Assembly (NCBI GenBank): GCA_944323055.1
Contig: CALUQZ010000008.1
Location: 1-53,618 of the forward strand
DNA: 53,618 nt
Source: an uncultured Acholeplasmatales bacterium
GTDB taxonomy: Bacteria > Bacillota_I > Bacilli_A > Acholeplasmatales > Anaeroplasmataceae
Reading direction: 5' to 3'
The position numbers and the translations under genes were made by a program. The notes beneath the pieces were generated by a model that saw nothing but the letters and a program-made list of their open reading frames with translations, did no database searches and was not told the DNA's origin. Positions 1 to 8,088 of the stretch are shown piece by piece (position 1 is the first letter of the stretch; every line of letters starts with the position of its first letter).

Positions 1-116
1 TCCGTGTGCATATGCACAGATTTTTCCATAGTGGATTCTTTGGCAACAATAGCTGATGTTGTGGTTTTTCCTGTTCCTGGTGCGCCAGTAATTACAATAA
101 TTCTTCCACTTTTCAT
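1..116 (-). CDS. P-loop ATPase/kinase, N-terminal part only
   Basis: The first 38 codons of a leftward gene that runs out of the window. The protein starts MKSGRIIVITGAPGTGKTT, so a Walker A loop (GAPGTGKT) directly follows the first beta strand, as in small AAA/gluconate-kinase-like ATPases. The visible part ends in SVHMHT, which resembles the stretch before the catalytic aspartate in such kinases. The start codon (114-116) has a good GAGGTG ribosome site 8-9 bases upstream. The substrate is not visible. Confidence 0.75.
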   Translation of the reverse strand, partial: MKSGRIIVITGAPGTGKTTTSAIVAKESTMEKSVHMHT

Positions 117-239
117 TTATTTTTATCACCTCAATATAAGTATTATAGCATTTTATAATAACGGTTATAATCATATCAAATAAAAAATAGTTTGGCAAAA
201 AGATTTCACACTTGTTTATTGTCGCGTACAAGAATAGTT

Positions 240-428
240 TTAATGCAAAAATAAAAAAACTATAGTTGACTCCTTTTCATTTGCGATTTTTATATTAATT
301 GCTTCTTGCAAATCTCTTATTAATTCTTGATAACCTTTAACATCTGTATTTTTAAAGAAATCTAAAACTATTTTTTTAGTATTTTCTCCAGAGGTTTCTA
401 GCAATTTTATTAATGTTGTTCTTTTCAT
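240..428 (-). CDS. Small hypothetical protein, 62 residues
   Basis: Leftward ORF with an ATG start and a good AGAAAGGAT ribosome site, transcribed divergently from hicA. The protein is charged and probably helical (MKRTTLIKLLETSG...), ending in a short hydrophobic run VFLFLH. I do not recognise a family. It could be a real small regulator or a shadow in AT-rich DNA; the ribosome site is the best argument for a gene. Confidence 0.4.
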   Translation of the reverse strand: MKRTTLIKLLETSGENTKKIVLDFFKNTDVKGYQELIRDLQEAINIKIANEKESTIVFLFLH

Positions 429-446
429 ATACTATCCTTTCTATAA

Positions 447-475
447 TTGACAAATATTTTTATATTTGTTATAAT
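447..475 (+). promoter_or_regulatory. Consensus sigma-A promoter for hicAB
   Basis: TTGACA (447-452), a 17-base spacer, TATAAT (470-475): both hexamers are perfect. Transcription would start near 482, just before the hicA ribosome site. The promoter overlaps an upstream in-frame TTG, which rules that codon out as the hicA start. Confidence 0.9.
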
Positions 476-497
476 GCAATTGTTAAGAGGTGATACA

Positions 498-695
498 TTG
501 AAAAGTTTTACTTCTAGAGAGATTATCAAAGCTTTAGAAGATGATGGATGGTATGAGGTCAATTGTGTTGGATCTCACCACCAGTTCAAACATCCTATTA
601 AAAAAGGACGTGTTACAGTAAAGCATCCAGATAAGGATATCCCTAGAAAAACTCTTAAAAGTATCGAGGTACAATCAGGAATTAAGTTTTCTTGA
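498..695 (+). CDS. hicA: HicA toxin, mRNA interferase
   Basis: A 65-residue protein starting at TTG 498 behind an AAGAGGTG ribosome site. The longer reading from 447 would start inside the promoter. HicA folds as a double-stranded-RNA-binding-like domain and cleaves mRNA. The family pattern is present: N-terminal T-S-R-E-I-I-K-x-L, DGW, the catalytic-histidine segment GSHHQF, then a basic strand (KKGRVTVKHP) and the IPxKTLKSI tail. It is followed by the HicB gene 38 bases downstream, so toxin precedes antitoxin as usual for HicAB. Confidence 0.9.
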   Translation: MKSFTSREIIKALEDDGWYEVNCVGSHHQFKHPIKKGRVTVKHPDKDIPRKTLKSIEVQSGIKFS

Positions 696-733
696 TTGTT
701 ATCTCTTAAACAATAAAGCGAGGTTGTTAATTT

Positions 734-1135
734 ATGAATTTAAAAGAACGTTATATTTATCCTGCAATTTTTAATTATGATGATAATGAAATTAGTATAG
801 TGTTTCCAGATTTAGGCGTTGCTACTTCTGGCACTGATGAAAATGATGCTTTTTTATCAGCTAGAGAGCTTTTAGGCATAACTATGTTAGGTATTGAAGA
901 GGATAATGAAGTAATCCCAAAACCTACTAAATTACAAGACATTAAATTAAATAAAGGTGAAAAAATAACCTTAATTGATGTTTATATGCCTTCGTTAAGA
1001 AAAGCAAACATTAATAAATCAGTAAATAGAACTGTAACATTACCAGCTTGGCTAAATGCTAAAGCATTAGAATACAATATTAATTTTTCTCAATTATTAC
1101 AGGATGCTATTAAAAAAGAATTACATTTGAACTAG
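734..1135 (+). CDS. hicB: HicB antitoxin
   Basis: 133 residues. The N-terminal half has the HicB partial RNase-H fold (YPAIFNYDDNEISIVFPDL, then the SARELLG helix) that masks HicA. The C-terminal part (RTVTLPAWLNAKALEYNINF, SQLLQDAIKKEL) looks like a ribbon-helix-helix/CopG-type DNA-binding segment, which would let the complex repress its own promoter. The stop codon TAG is part of the terminator stem. Confidence 0.9.
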   Translation: MNLKERYIYPAIFNYDDNEISIVFPDLGVATSGTDENDAFLSARELLGITMLGIEEDNEVIPKPTKLQDIKLNKGEKITLIDVYMPSLRKANINKSVNRTVTLPAWLNAKALEYNINFSQLLQDAIKKELHLN

Positions 1136-1157
1136 TTTAATCTAGTTCTCTTTTTTA
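1129..1157 (+). terminator. Terminator of hicAB
   Basis: Perfect 7-bp stem GAACTAG (1129-1135) / CTAGTTC (1142-1148), loop TTTAAT, then a T-rich run TCTTTTTTATTT. It overlaps the hicB stop codon. Confidence 0.85.
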
Positions 1158-1360
1158 TTTAAAATATAACAAGCTAAAGTGTGGTTAGCTTGTCTGTCCA
1201 TGAAGTCATAAGGAGTTTTTTCACACCTCAATCTTTCTTTTTTTATTTTATTTGAACTGGCACGCTCAATTTAAACCATGAATATACGATTAATAGCACT
1301 AATAATATTACTATTAATAAAACTATGGTATTTATTATATTTTAAACCAACTTACTATAT

Positions 1361-1798
1361 TTATATTTTTATAACTTTTAATAATATCCTCTTAACTACT
1401 TCATTTTTATCTAACATTAGTTTATCTTCTGCTCGTTCAATAACTTCTTCTTTTACTTTTTTTCTAATTTCTTTACTATCTTTATCAGCCAATTCACTAA
1501 TGGTTCTTTTAAAAAGATTAATTATTTTACGTTCGAAATAATGTCTTTCTCCAGAAGTGTATGCTTCAGTAATGAATTTATAATTTTTTTCTATATCTTC
1601 AACAATAGCTTTATCATAAGCGCCTTGTGGTTCATTTAATAAACCTTCATAATCATTCTCTAAATTGTCACCGTAATTATCATCATAGTTAGAATATTCT
1701 TGATAATCATCTATAAATTCTTTAGCCATAACTCTAGCTTCAAACGCAGTATAACCTTTTGCAATTAATGGTTTAAAAACACCATATTGACTAGCAAA
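1361..1798 (-). pseudogene. Truncated protein of a mobile element
   Basis: The open frame reaches from the stop at 1361 up to 1798, well beyond the first ATG at 1729. The extra residues (FASQYGVFKPLIAKGY TAFE) read as real protein and continue without a break into MAKEFIDDYQEY. It then hits TAA at 1799-1801, exactly where the integrase remnant on the other strand begins, so the 5' end was lost at a DNA junction. The body is acidic then basic and helical. I cannot name the family; proteins of this style occur in integrative elements. Confidence 0.5.
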
Positions 1799-1800
1799 TT

Positions 1801-2299
1801 AATAGTGGTATTACGAGAACCATTTAAAGATTACTCAATAAAGAAAAATGAAAGTAAACAAATGATATATACAGATTACGAGTTTAATAAATTTATTAAG
1901 ACTTTTGAAAATGATTATATGAGCCAAAATTATAAATTACTTTTTTGCTTACTTTATTATACAGGATTAAGAATAAGTGAACTAATGGCTTTATGCTTTA
2001 ATGATTATAAATTTGATGGTAAGATACACATCTATAGGCAATGGCAAGTAATAGATTGTGTAGGACAATTCACAAGCTTAAAAACAGAAAACAGCAACCG
2101 CATATTTGCTTTAGATGACTTCACTAGAAACAACTTGAAGATTTTATAGAACTTACTAAAAAAATAATTAAAGACTTTAAAAAAGACTGGTTCTTTTTCT
2201 TTGGCGATAAGCCAATAAACGAACAAAAAATAAGTCGTATTTGTAAAGCTCATAGCGATATGGCAAAACTTCCTCACATTAAATTACACGGCTTTAGAC
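1801..2299 (+). pseudogene. Tyrosine integrase, truncated and frameshifted
   Basis: Middle part of a Tn916-type tyrosine recombinase. The segment LLYYTGLRISELMAL carries the first catalytic arginine. The frame is lost near 2130 and resumes in another frame (LEDFIELTKKIIKDF ... KLPHIKLHGFR), the place where the H-x-x-R box starts. There the gene is cut by an IS21-type terminal sequence at 2300. The N-terminal DNA-binding domain, the tyrosine and the C-terminus are missing, so it is dead. Confidence 0.8.
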
Positions 2300-2328
2300 T
2301 GTTAATGTCAATATAAAAATGTACAATT
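2300..2328 (+). mobile_element. Solitary IS21-type right end
   Basis: These 29 bases, beginning TGTTAATGTCAATATAAAAA, are identical to the inverted right terminus of the complete IS element at 38272-40547. No transposase is attached. They interrupt the integrase gene, so an insertion followed by deletion is likely. Confidence 0.75.
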
Positions 2329-2379
2329 GAGAGCTTATTTAATGTCGCAGTATAAAATAGTTTTATTGTAAATTAGAAA

Positions 2380-2407
2380 CAAAAAAAGACCGTCTTTCGA
2401 AGGTCTT
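2380..2407 (-). terminator. Terminator of tRNA-Gln
   Basis: On the minus strand AAGACC pairs with GGTCTT (2402-2407 with 2386-2391), followed by a run of T (2386 down to 2380). It lies 13 bases behind the tRNA. Confidence 0.8.
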
Positions 2408-2419
2408 AACTTTCAATGA

Positions 2420-2494
2420 TGGCAGGACTAACTGGATTCGAACCAGTGCGTGAGGGAGTCAAAGTCCCTTGCCTTACCGCTTGGCTATAGTCCT
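2420..2494 (-). tRNA. tRNA-Gln (anticodon TTG)
   Basis: Acceptor stem AGGACTA / TAGTCCT, discriminator G and encoded CCA. The D arm is AGCCAAGCGGTAAGGC, the anticodon loop ACTTTGACTC has anticodon TTG, and the T arm is CTGGTTCGAATCCAG. All four arms pair. It sits beside integrase debris, a usual setting for tRNA-targeted elements, though no att repeat was found here. Confidence 0.95.
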
Positions 2495-2567
2495 AGGGTG
2501 CCCCTTGCGGGGCTTTGGGATGTTAATTTGAAAAAGATATTTTTAGACACTTTTGTGTCCGAGCTAT

Positions 2568-2596
2568 ATTCTACTTGAATTTAGTTTTAATTGCAA
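2568..2596 (-). promoter_or_regulatory. Promoter of tRNA-Gln
   Basis: Minus strand: TTGCAA (2591-2596), 17-base spacer, TAGAAT (2568-2573). The roughly 65-nt leader before the tRNA contains two small hairpins, GACAC-TTTT-GTGTC at 2546-2559 and GCCCCTTGCGGGGC at 2500-2513, possibly processing signals. Confidence 0.65.
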
Positions 2597-2641
2597 GTAT
2601 TTTTTTCTATTTTTAAAACAAAAAACAATATTTTTTCATAT

Positions 2642-3586
2642 TTAAATGCTTTCTTTGTATTCCTTAACAACATTATCAGCATCATTTATAAAATTTGTTA
2701 ATTGTGACCAATTTAGAAGTTTACAACCACTAGCTTTAGCATGTCCACCACCAGCATATAAATTAGCTAATTTATCGATATCTGGGCCTCTAGAACGCAA
2801 CCTAACTCTTATTTCAGTCGGATATTCAATTATTAAAGCCCAAACTGGGTAATTAGGAATGTTAGATATTAAATTAACTTGGTTAGCTGCGTCTTCATAA
2901 GAAATATGATATTCTTCTACAACTTCCTTAGTAACTGTCACATAGGCAAAACCTGTATCTGTCAATTTAAAATTAGATAATATGTATCCTTTAAATTTCA
3001 AAACATCTAATGATTCAATACTTAACTCATTATCTATTTTAGCTACATTAACTCCTAATTCTAATAATTTAGCCGCTACTCTAAAGGTAGCTGGTTCAAC
3101 TGAATCAAATCTAAAACGACCAGTATCTGTAACAATACCTGTATAAATAGCTGTAGCAGCTACTAAATCCATTTTTAAACTACAAGCTTCAATAAACTCA
3201 AATATCATTTGTGCACAAGCTGGTTTTTCTTCACATACCCATTCAATATCACCATAATTATCAACTGGGATATGATGGTCAATTTTAATAACTTCTTTAG
3301 CCGTTTTAAATCTTTGATCACTTAATCTTTCACTATTACCACAATCAACACAAATAGCTAACGCACTTTCATATTTTTCATCGGCAATCACATCAACTTC
3401 GCCTAAAAATTTAACATAATTAGCCATTTCTCCTACTGCATATATTTCTTTTTCCGGAAAAGTTAATCTCAAAGATTGTCTTAAACCTAATTGTGAACCT
3501 AAACAATCACCATCAGGTCTAATATGACCATGAATAATGATTGTGTTATATTCTCTAATTTTATTTAAAATTTCATCATATATCAT
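2642..3586 (-). CDS. DHH/DHHA1 phosphoesterase, NrnA-like
   Basis: 314 residues, a normal length for NrnA, the bifunctional nanoRNase/pAp phosphatase that degrades 2-5 nt RNA and recycles 3'-phosphoadenosine 5'-phosphate. The DHH metal site is complete: HGHIRPDGDCLGSQ near residues 19-32, DCGNS near 82, IDHH near 103. The C-terminal DHHA1 substrate motif GGGHAKASG is near 283. It overlaps the stop of the upstream paralogue by 4 bases (ATGA), so the two are translationally coupled. Cytoplasmic. Confidence 0.85.
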   Translation of the reverse strand: MIYDEILNKIREYNTIIIHGHIRPDGDCLGSQLGLRQSLRLTFPEKEIYAVGEMANYVKFLGEVDVIADEKYESALAICVDCGNSERLSDQRFKTAKEVIKIDHHIPVDNYGDIEWVCEEKPACAQMIFEFIEACSLKMDLVAATAIYTGIVTDTGRFRFDSVEPATFRVAAKLLELGVNVAKIDNELSIESLDVLKFKGYILSNFKLTDTGFAYVTVTKEVVEEYHISYEDAANQVNLISNIPNYPVWALIIEYPTEIRVRLRSRGPDIDKLANLYAGGGHAKASGCKLLNWSQLTNFINDADNVVKEYKESI

Positions 3587-4548
3587 TTAACTAACCTCAT
3601 TTTATATTCTATAGCTCTTCTTTTAAAAGCTTCAATCACTAAATCAGCTTCCTCGTAATTAGCTAACGTAGCCCCACAAGCACAAGGGTGTCCTCCACCC
3701 CCAAATTCTTTGGCTATATCAACAATTTCAACACCACGACTTCTAAATTCACCAATTACTTTATCATTTTCACTATCATAAGTAAAATTACACCAAATAA
3801 TTATTTCTTCTACTCCAGCCATTAAATTAACCATACCTCTAGATATATCAAAAAAAGGAACATTCGGATATTTAGCTAAAACTTCTTTAGTTGATTTTAA
3901 ATATGCAACTCCTTCTTCTGTAATTTGAAATAAAGAAGAAAAATAATTTTTCATAAGTCTTTGTTCTAATGTTTCTACATATAGATGTTCGTAAATAAAA
4001 TCAATATCAGCCCCAAAACTTAATAAGTAACTTGCTACTAAAAATGTAGTCTTAGTTGTATTAGGATATTGAAATCTACCACTATCAGTAACAATTCCCC
4101 CATAAAGTGCTGTAGCGCCATAAGCTGTAATTTCTAAATTTAAGTTCAATAACATATCACTAATTATTTCTGCACATGCTACTTTTGTTGTATCTGAATA
4201 AACAAAAGCATTTGGTATATTACATTCATTTTTATGATGATCAATTACTAACACTTCTTTAGCTTGTTTATATCTTTCATCACTTACCATTTCAGCAACA
4301 GAAACATCGCAAATAATGGCTAAACTAGAGCTTATTATATCATCAGATACATCATCCATTTTACCGATAAAACTATATCTTTGTGACATATCTCCTACTA
4401 TATATACCTCTTTATTATTAAAGTTTTTACTAATAGCTTGAGACAAACCTATTTGTGAACCTAAAGCATCTAAATCCGGTCTTTTATGTCTAAAAATAAC
4501 AATTGAATCATATCTATTAATTAAAGACCATATATCATTATAATTCAT
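3583..4548 (-). CDS. DHH/DHHA1 phosphoesterase, second copy
   Basis: 321 residues, clear paralogue of the next gene in the operon: RHKRPDLDALGSQ, IDHHK and GGGGHPCACGA occupy the same places, so both metal site and DHHA1 site look active. Divergence between the copies is large, which suggests an old duplication with split substrates (for example oligoribonucleotide versus cyclic-dinucleotide products or pAp). GGAGGT ribosome site in front of ATG 4548. First gene of a two-gene operon. Confidence 0.85.
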   Translation of the reverse strand: MNYNDIWSLINRYDSIVIFRHKRPDLDALGSQIGLSQAISKNFNNKEVYIVGDMSQRYSFIGKMDDVSDDIISSSLAIICDVSVAEMVSDERYKQAKEVLVIDHHKNECNIPNAFVYSDTTKVACAEIISDMLLNLNLEITAYGATALYGGIVTDSGRFQYPNTTKTTFLVASYLLSFGADIDFIYEHLYVETLEQRLMKNYFSSLFQITEEGVAYLKSTKEVLAKYPNVPFFDISRGMVNLMAGVEEIIIWCNFTYDSENDKVIGEFRSRGVEIVDIAKEFGGGGHPCACGATLANYEEADLVIEAFKRRAIEYKMRLVK

Positions 4549-4612
4549 ATAGTACCTCCGTGTTAGCTATTTTAACATATTTTATATTTTCTTAAAAGTA
4601 AAATGTATTTTA

Positions 4613-4638
4613 AAAAAGAGAAAACAATATTGTTTCCT
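4613..4638 (-). terminator. Terminator behind the MBL-fold gene
   Basis: Minus strand GGAAACAAT/ATTGTTTTC palindrome (4620-4636) followed by CTTTTTT. It separates the MBL-fold gene from the DHH operon. Confidence 0.7.
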
Positions 4639-4642
4639 CCCC

Positions 4643-6094
4643 TTAATATTCAGGCCAAATTCTTCTTTTTTTAGCCTCTACTCCAATTGTATCTATAGTA
4701 TAAAAATCATTTTTTCCTTTACCACTAGAAATATACTTACCATCTTTAACATAAACAGTTTCATTAAACCAACTAGAATCTTTTAATTTAGTTATATTAT
4801 TACTAGCACTAACTGCCGTGTTTGTACCATCACAAGAAACTATAATAGTTCCATTTAAAGGCTTAGTTTTTAATTCTTTTTCATCAAAATAACTAGTTAC
4901 ATACACACTATCTGTATATTTTGCCACCCTATCTATAAACTCTTGGGTTGGGAAAATTGTTTGATAATTATTTGTATATTCTGTAGAACCTGCACAACAA
5001 CAAACTGTCACAATACTAGGTGTAATTAATTCTAATAAACATTCATTTGAACTAGTTCTAGAACCATGATGTCCGGCCTTAAACAAATCAACGTGAGGCA
5101 ATGTTCTTTCTGGTGTTGATGCATCATAATAAGCTGCTAAATACTCCTCACCTTCAATTTCTAAATCCCCTGTTAACATAAAATGATGTTCATTATAATT
5201 AAACATTGTACAAACAGAATAATTATTTTCATCATCAGAATCATTAAAATAGTAATAATTATATAAAATATCTAAAGTAATATTATTAGTTTCATCGAGA
5301 ATAAAACTACTAGAAGCCCCATTAACATTATTAAAACAATCAGCTGCATACATCAATTTAGCATCTTCACTAACCGCATAATCAACAGCTGTTAAAAAGT
5401 CTTTATAAACTTGTGTTGTTTTAGAAGTTCTCTCATTCATAATAATATTATCAATTTGATAATTGTATAATATTCCCGTATAACTTCCATTACTCTTATT
5501 ACCTACAAAACCAGCAATATGGTCTTGATCTCCGTGTGTAGCAATAACATATTCTAATTTATTATCTGTCACATATTTATCAAGATAATTAGATATAACT
5601 ACTGCACTATCTTTTCTGCTACCAGCATCAATTAAAATATCTGTATCACCAGCTTTTATATAAATTGAATCACCTGTATAATCATTACCTAACTCTAAGA
5701 AATGAATCTCAAAATCATCATAAATAGTTCCTTCAATTGTATTATTATTTTCATTATTACTATTAGTATTATCCTTATTATGAATAAATATATTATTAAA
5801 ATAATTAACAATACCTATATTAATCACTTTATTATATTCTAAGGCATATAATACACCAAATATAACCACAACTAACAATACTACAATAAGTAAAGGAATA
5901 AATATTTTTTTAGCATAATGATGATTAACTTTATAATTTTTATTACCTGCATTAATAACAAAATTATAATTATATCCTTTATCTTGACAATATTTAATAG
6001 CTTCTATCTTAGAATTAAATATTTTAGTGGCTCTTTTACTTCCTTCTTTTCTGACTTCAAAACTACCGTCTTCTCTTTCGCTTATATTATACAT
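4643..6094 (-). CDS. Membrane-anchored MBL-fold hydrolase, ComEC-like
   Basis: 483 residues. Residues 1-58 form a small domain (EDGSFEVRKEGSKRATKIF, then a helix with SKIEAIKYC) like the DUF2188 module. One membrane helix lies at about 62-85. An Asn-rich linker (about 107-120) follows, then a metallo-beta-lactamase domain. The metal ligands THGDQDH (186-192), TGDLE (near 309) and GHHGS (near 341) are intact and match the ComEC C-terminal/Rec2-like hydrolases, which act on DNA or phosphodiesters. Topology suggests N-terminus inside and enzyme outside. It stands alone, divergent from the TetR-type gene. Confidence 0.75.
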   Translation of the reverse strand: MYNISEREDGSFEVRKEGSKRATKIFNSKIEAIKYCQDKGYNYNFVINAGNKNYKVNHHYAKKIFIPLLIVVLLVVVIFGVLYALEYNKVINIGIVNYFNNIFIHNKDNTNSNNENNNTIEGTIYDDFEIHFLELGNDYTGDSIYIKAGDTDILIDAGSRKDSAVVISNYLDKYVTDNKLEYVIATHGDQDHIAGFVGNKSNGSYTGILYNYQIDNIIMNERTSKTTQVYKDFLTAVDYAVSEDAKLMYAADCFNNVNGASSSFILDETNNITLDILYNYYYFNDSDDENNYSVCTMFNYNEHHFMLTGDLEIEGEEYLAAYYDASTPERTLPHVDLFKAGHHGSRTSSNECLLELITPSIVTVCCCAGSTEYTNNYQTIFPTQEFIDRVAKYTDSVYVTSYFDEKELKTKPLNGTIIVSCDGTNTAVSASNNITKLKDSSWFNETVYVKDGKYISSGKGKNDFYTIDTIGVEAKKRRIWPEY

Positions 6095-6124
6095 ATAATC
6101 ACTCTTTTCCTAAACTTATTTATC

Positions 6125-6153
6125 ATTATAACATAAATATAAAAATTGAAAAG
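6125..6153 (-). promoter_or_regulatory. Promoter of the MBL-fold gene
   Basis: Minus strand TATAAT (6125-6130) with a weak TTTTCA -35 (6147-6152) at 16 bases. The ATG of the gene is about 30 bases further on. Confidence 0.5.
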
Positions 6154-6179
6154 ACTTATATTTTCAAAACATTAAAAAA

Positions 6180-6238
6180 GACTATAACTACAACATAATT
6201 TATTTTATGTTGATAAAATAGTCTAATTAAATTATAAT
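6180..6238 (+). promoter_or_regulatory. Nested palindrome and promoter of the TetR-type gene
   Basis: TTGATA (6210-6215), 17 bases, TATAAT (6233-6238). The -35 box overlaps the right arm of CAACATAA (6191-6198) / TTATGTTG (6205-6212). A second, outer pair GACTAT (6180-6185) / ATAGTC (6218-6223) surrounds it. This is the expected place for an autorepressor operator. Read leftward it ends in six T, so it could also act as a terminator. Confidence 0.6.
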
Positions 6239-6267
6239 AAAACTAAACTAAAATGTTGAGGTGTAAT

Positions 6268-6798
6268 ATGACAGCTAAAGATAAATTAATTGAAGCCTTA
6301 ATAAAACTATTAAGTATCAAAGACTTTAATCAAATTAACGTTAAAGAATTATGTCAAATAGCTAATGTCAATCGTACAACTTTTTATGCTTATTATGATA
6401 ATACCTTTGAACTATTAATAGATGCGAAAGACAAAAAAACTGCTACCTTTAATGAGTCATTTAAAACTATAAATTTTAAGGCTGATAATTATAAAGAATT
6501 AATCTATTTAAACTATTTTAACTTTGTAAAAAAAGAAATTAATCTATATAAAGCCTACATTATGAATTCTATATCTTTAGGTTCTGATAAAGATTTTAAT
6601 GTTTTATTTAAAGATACTCTATTACCTAGAGTTAAAAAAATCTATAATAATGATGAAACAGCTATTTATTATTATACTGTCTTCTTTATGGAAGGGTTAT
6701 TTTGTATAATTAAAAGATGGATTAACAATAATTTAAAAGAAAGTCCAGAATATTTAGCAAAAATATTAGCTAAAATAGAAGTTAACTTTAACAATTAG
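6268..6798 (+). CDS. TetR/AcrR-type transcription regulator
   Basis: 176 residues from ATG 6268, chosen because GAGGTG lies 5 bases upstream; an earlier ATG at 6253 overlaps that site. Residues 1-50 form the TetR helix-turn-helix (KDKLIEALIKLL, VKELCQIANVNRTTFYAYYD). The rest is the helical ligand/dimer part, shaped like the TetR_C_8 type of Bacillota. Ligand unknown. It faces away from the MBL-fold gene, which is the natural candidate target besides itself. Confidence 0.8.
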   Translation: MTAKDKLIEALIKLLSIKDFNQINVKELCQIANVNRTTFYAYYDNTFELLIDAKDKKTATFNESFKTINFKADNYKELIYLNYFNFVKKEINLYKAYIMNSISLGSDKDFNVLFKDTLLPRVKKIYNNDETAIYYYTVFFMEGLFCIIKRWINNNLKESPEYLAKILAKIEVNFNN

Positions 6799-6814
6799 TC
6801 TAACTTCTTTTTTT
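6778..6814 (+). terminator. Terminator of the TetR-type gene
   Basis: GAAGTTA (6778-6784) pairs with TAACTTC (6801-6807), followed by TTTTTTT. The stem includes the end of the coding sequence. Confidence 0.65.
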
Positions 6815-6881
6815 AATAATTAGAAATAAAAGAAAATACCATAATGTTGTTAGAGTATTATCTTGAAATCTAGCTTATAGT

Positions 6882-7697
6882 TTATCGCAATCTAATAAAT
6901 CTATCTGACATTTGTCTAATAAGGTGATTTTTTAAATCAGATGATAAGATTGATTCTTTAATAATTGTATAAAAATCTTCTTCATAACTTAATAATAAAT
7001 CAATTATTCTTTCTGGTTTAATAACACCAATTGTATTACAAAATATTATAAAATCTCTACGCTTTAAAATTTTCTTTTTACCATTTAAAGTTAAGGCTAA
7101 ATCTTTATCTTTATTATCATCAACAAATAGTTGAACAGGTAATAAATCATATTGTGGGCTTAATTTTATTTCATCTTGTTCTATCAAAGAAAAATTTTTT
7201 AAATGCATATCTGAATTTAAAGTAAGATATGAAAAAATAATTCTCATATAAAATTCAACGATATCTAATTGTTTATAATTAGAAAACTTATTAATTACTT
7301 TTTTAACACATTGTTCATAAGAACCTTGATATTTATTTTCTGTAGGAAAGCCTAACAATTGACAAAAATCTTCAACATGTATTTTATGACCATTAAATCT
7401 ATCAAATCTTTTAGTTATATATATAAAATTATCATTATTATCTTTAATAAGCCCAAAATCACATACATTAATTTTAGCTTTTTTAGCTAATGTCATAACT
7501 ACATATTCTGCTTGAGCTATCTCTTTAAATCTGTTGGTATTAGATTTAATTATAAACTCATTATTATAATATTTAGTTTCTTTACTTATTACATTAACAT
7601 AGTTAGTATAACTTAATTTAGGCTGAACACCTGTAATTGATTTACCATGACTAATATTTAGCGAGATATCTCTTTCTATATTATTAATTATTGGCAA
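6882..7697 (-). CDS. hipT: HipT-like Ser/Thr kinase toxin, N-terminus unclear
   Basis: About 271 residues of a HipA-type kinase lacking the N-subdomain 1, which is a separate gene upstream. Seen: Gly-rich loop SITGVQPK (20-27), ATP lysine in FIIK (51), catalytic NSDMHLKN (161-168), metal aspartate in SPQYDLLP. In E. coli HipBST, HipT phosphorylates tryptophanyl-tRNA synthetase and its loop serines are autophosphorylated; the loop here reads S-I-T. The start is odd: TTG 7697 has no ribosome site. The frame is open upstream for CIKKFFNSLELP, which resembles the family segment C-x-K-K-F-F, and a strong AAGGAG lies further up with no ATG. The N-terminus may have been eroded. Confidence 0.75.
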   Translation of the reverse strand: MPIINNIERDISLNISHGKSITGVQPKLSYTNYVNVISKETKYYNNEFIIKSNTNRFKEIAQAEYVVMTLAKKAKINVCDFGLIKDNNDNFIYITKRFDRFNGHKIHVEDFCQLLGFPTENKYQGSYEQCVKKVINKFSNYKQLDIVEFYMRIIFSYLTLNSDMHLKNFSLIEQDEIKLSPQYDLLPVQLFVDDNKDKDLALTLNGKKKILKRRDFIIFCNTIGVIKPERIIDLLLSYEEDFYTIIKESILSSDLKNHLIRQMSDRFIRLR

Positions 7698-7767
7698 TTC
7701 TAAGCTATTAAAAAACTTCTTTATACAATTTTTATGCTATAATTTTTCTCCTTCTTTTAATTCCTTA

Positions 7768-8088
7768 TTACAACATAGGCATTTCATCATTAGCCTCCAC
7801 CACACTAACAGCTCCTATAACATCTTTACATAAAGCTAGTAATAAACCCATTCTATCAAGTATTGATATATTATACGTTTTAGCACCAACTTCTAACAAA
7901 TAACCTTCTGGGATTAAACCATCAAAAAAAGGATGTAAGACTTTACTTTTATATATCTTACAAGTAGTAGGCATAGTTAAAGAAATAGCTTTACCATTAT
8001 AATTAGAATCATACGTAAAAACATATTCATCTTTTTCCTCTAATATGCCACAAAATATATCATCATAATAAATATAAGCTTTTCTCAT
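7768..8088 (-). CDS. hipS: HipS-like protein (HipA N-subdomain)
   Basis: 106 residues corresponding to the HipA N-terminal subdomain 1 as a free protein (LPEGYLLE-type motif: FFDGLIPEGYLLEVGAKTY; CKDVIGAVSV at the end). In the E. coli O127 HipBST system this small protein is the antitoxin of HipT. Its start overlaps the end of hipB by 4 bases; hipT follows about 70 bases later. Confidence 0.8.
   Translation of the reverse strand: MRKAYIYYDDIFCGILEEKDEYVFTYDSNYNGKAISLTMPTTCKIYKSKVLHPFFDGLIPEGYLLEVGAKTYNISILDRMGLLLALCKDVIGAVSVVEANDEMPML

Noticed and set aside
447-497. Upstream TTG start for hicA at 447
   Set aside because: It lies in the -35 box of the promoter; the ribosome site AAGAGGTG serves TTG 498.
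1278-1541. Rightward ORF of 87 residues
   Set aside because: Low-complexity antisense of the truncated leftward gene, no ribosome site.
2032-2277. Leftward ORF of 81 residues
   Set aside because: Antisense of the integrase remnant, whose protein similarity is clear.
5918-6136. Rightward ORF of 72 residues
   Set aside because: Antisense of the anchor region of the MBL-fold gene and its promoter.
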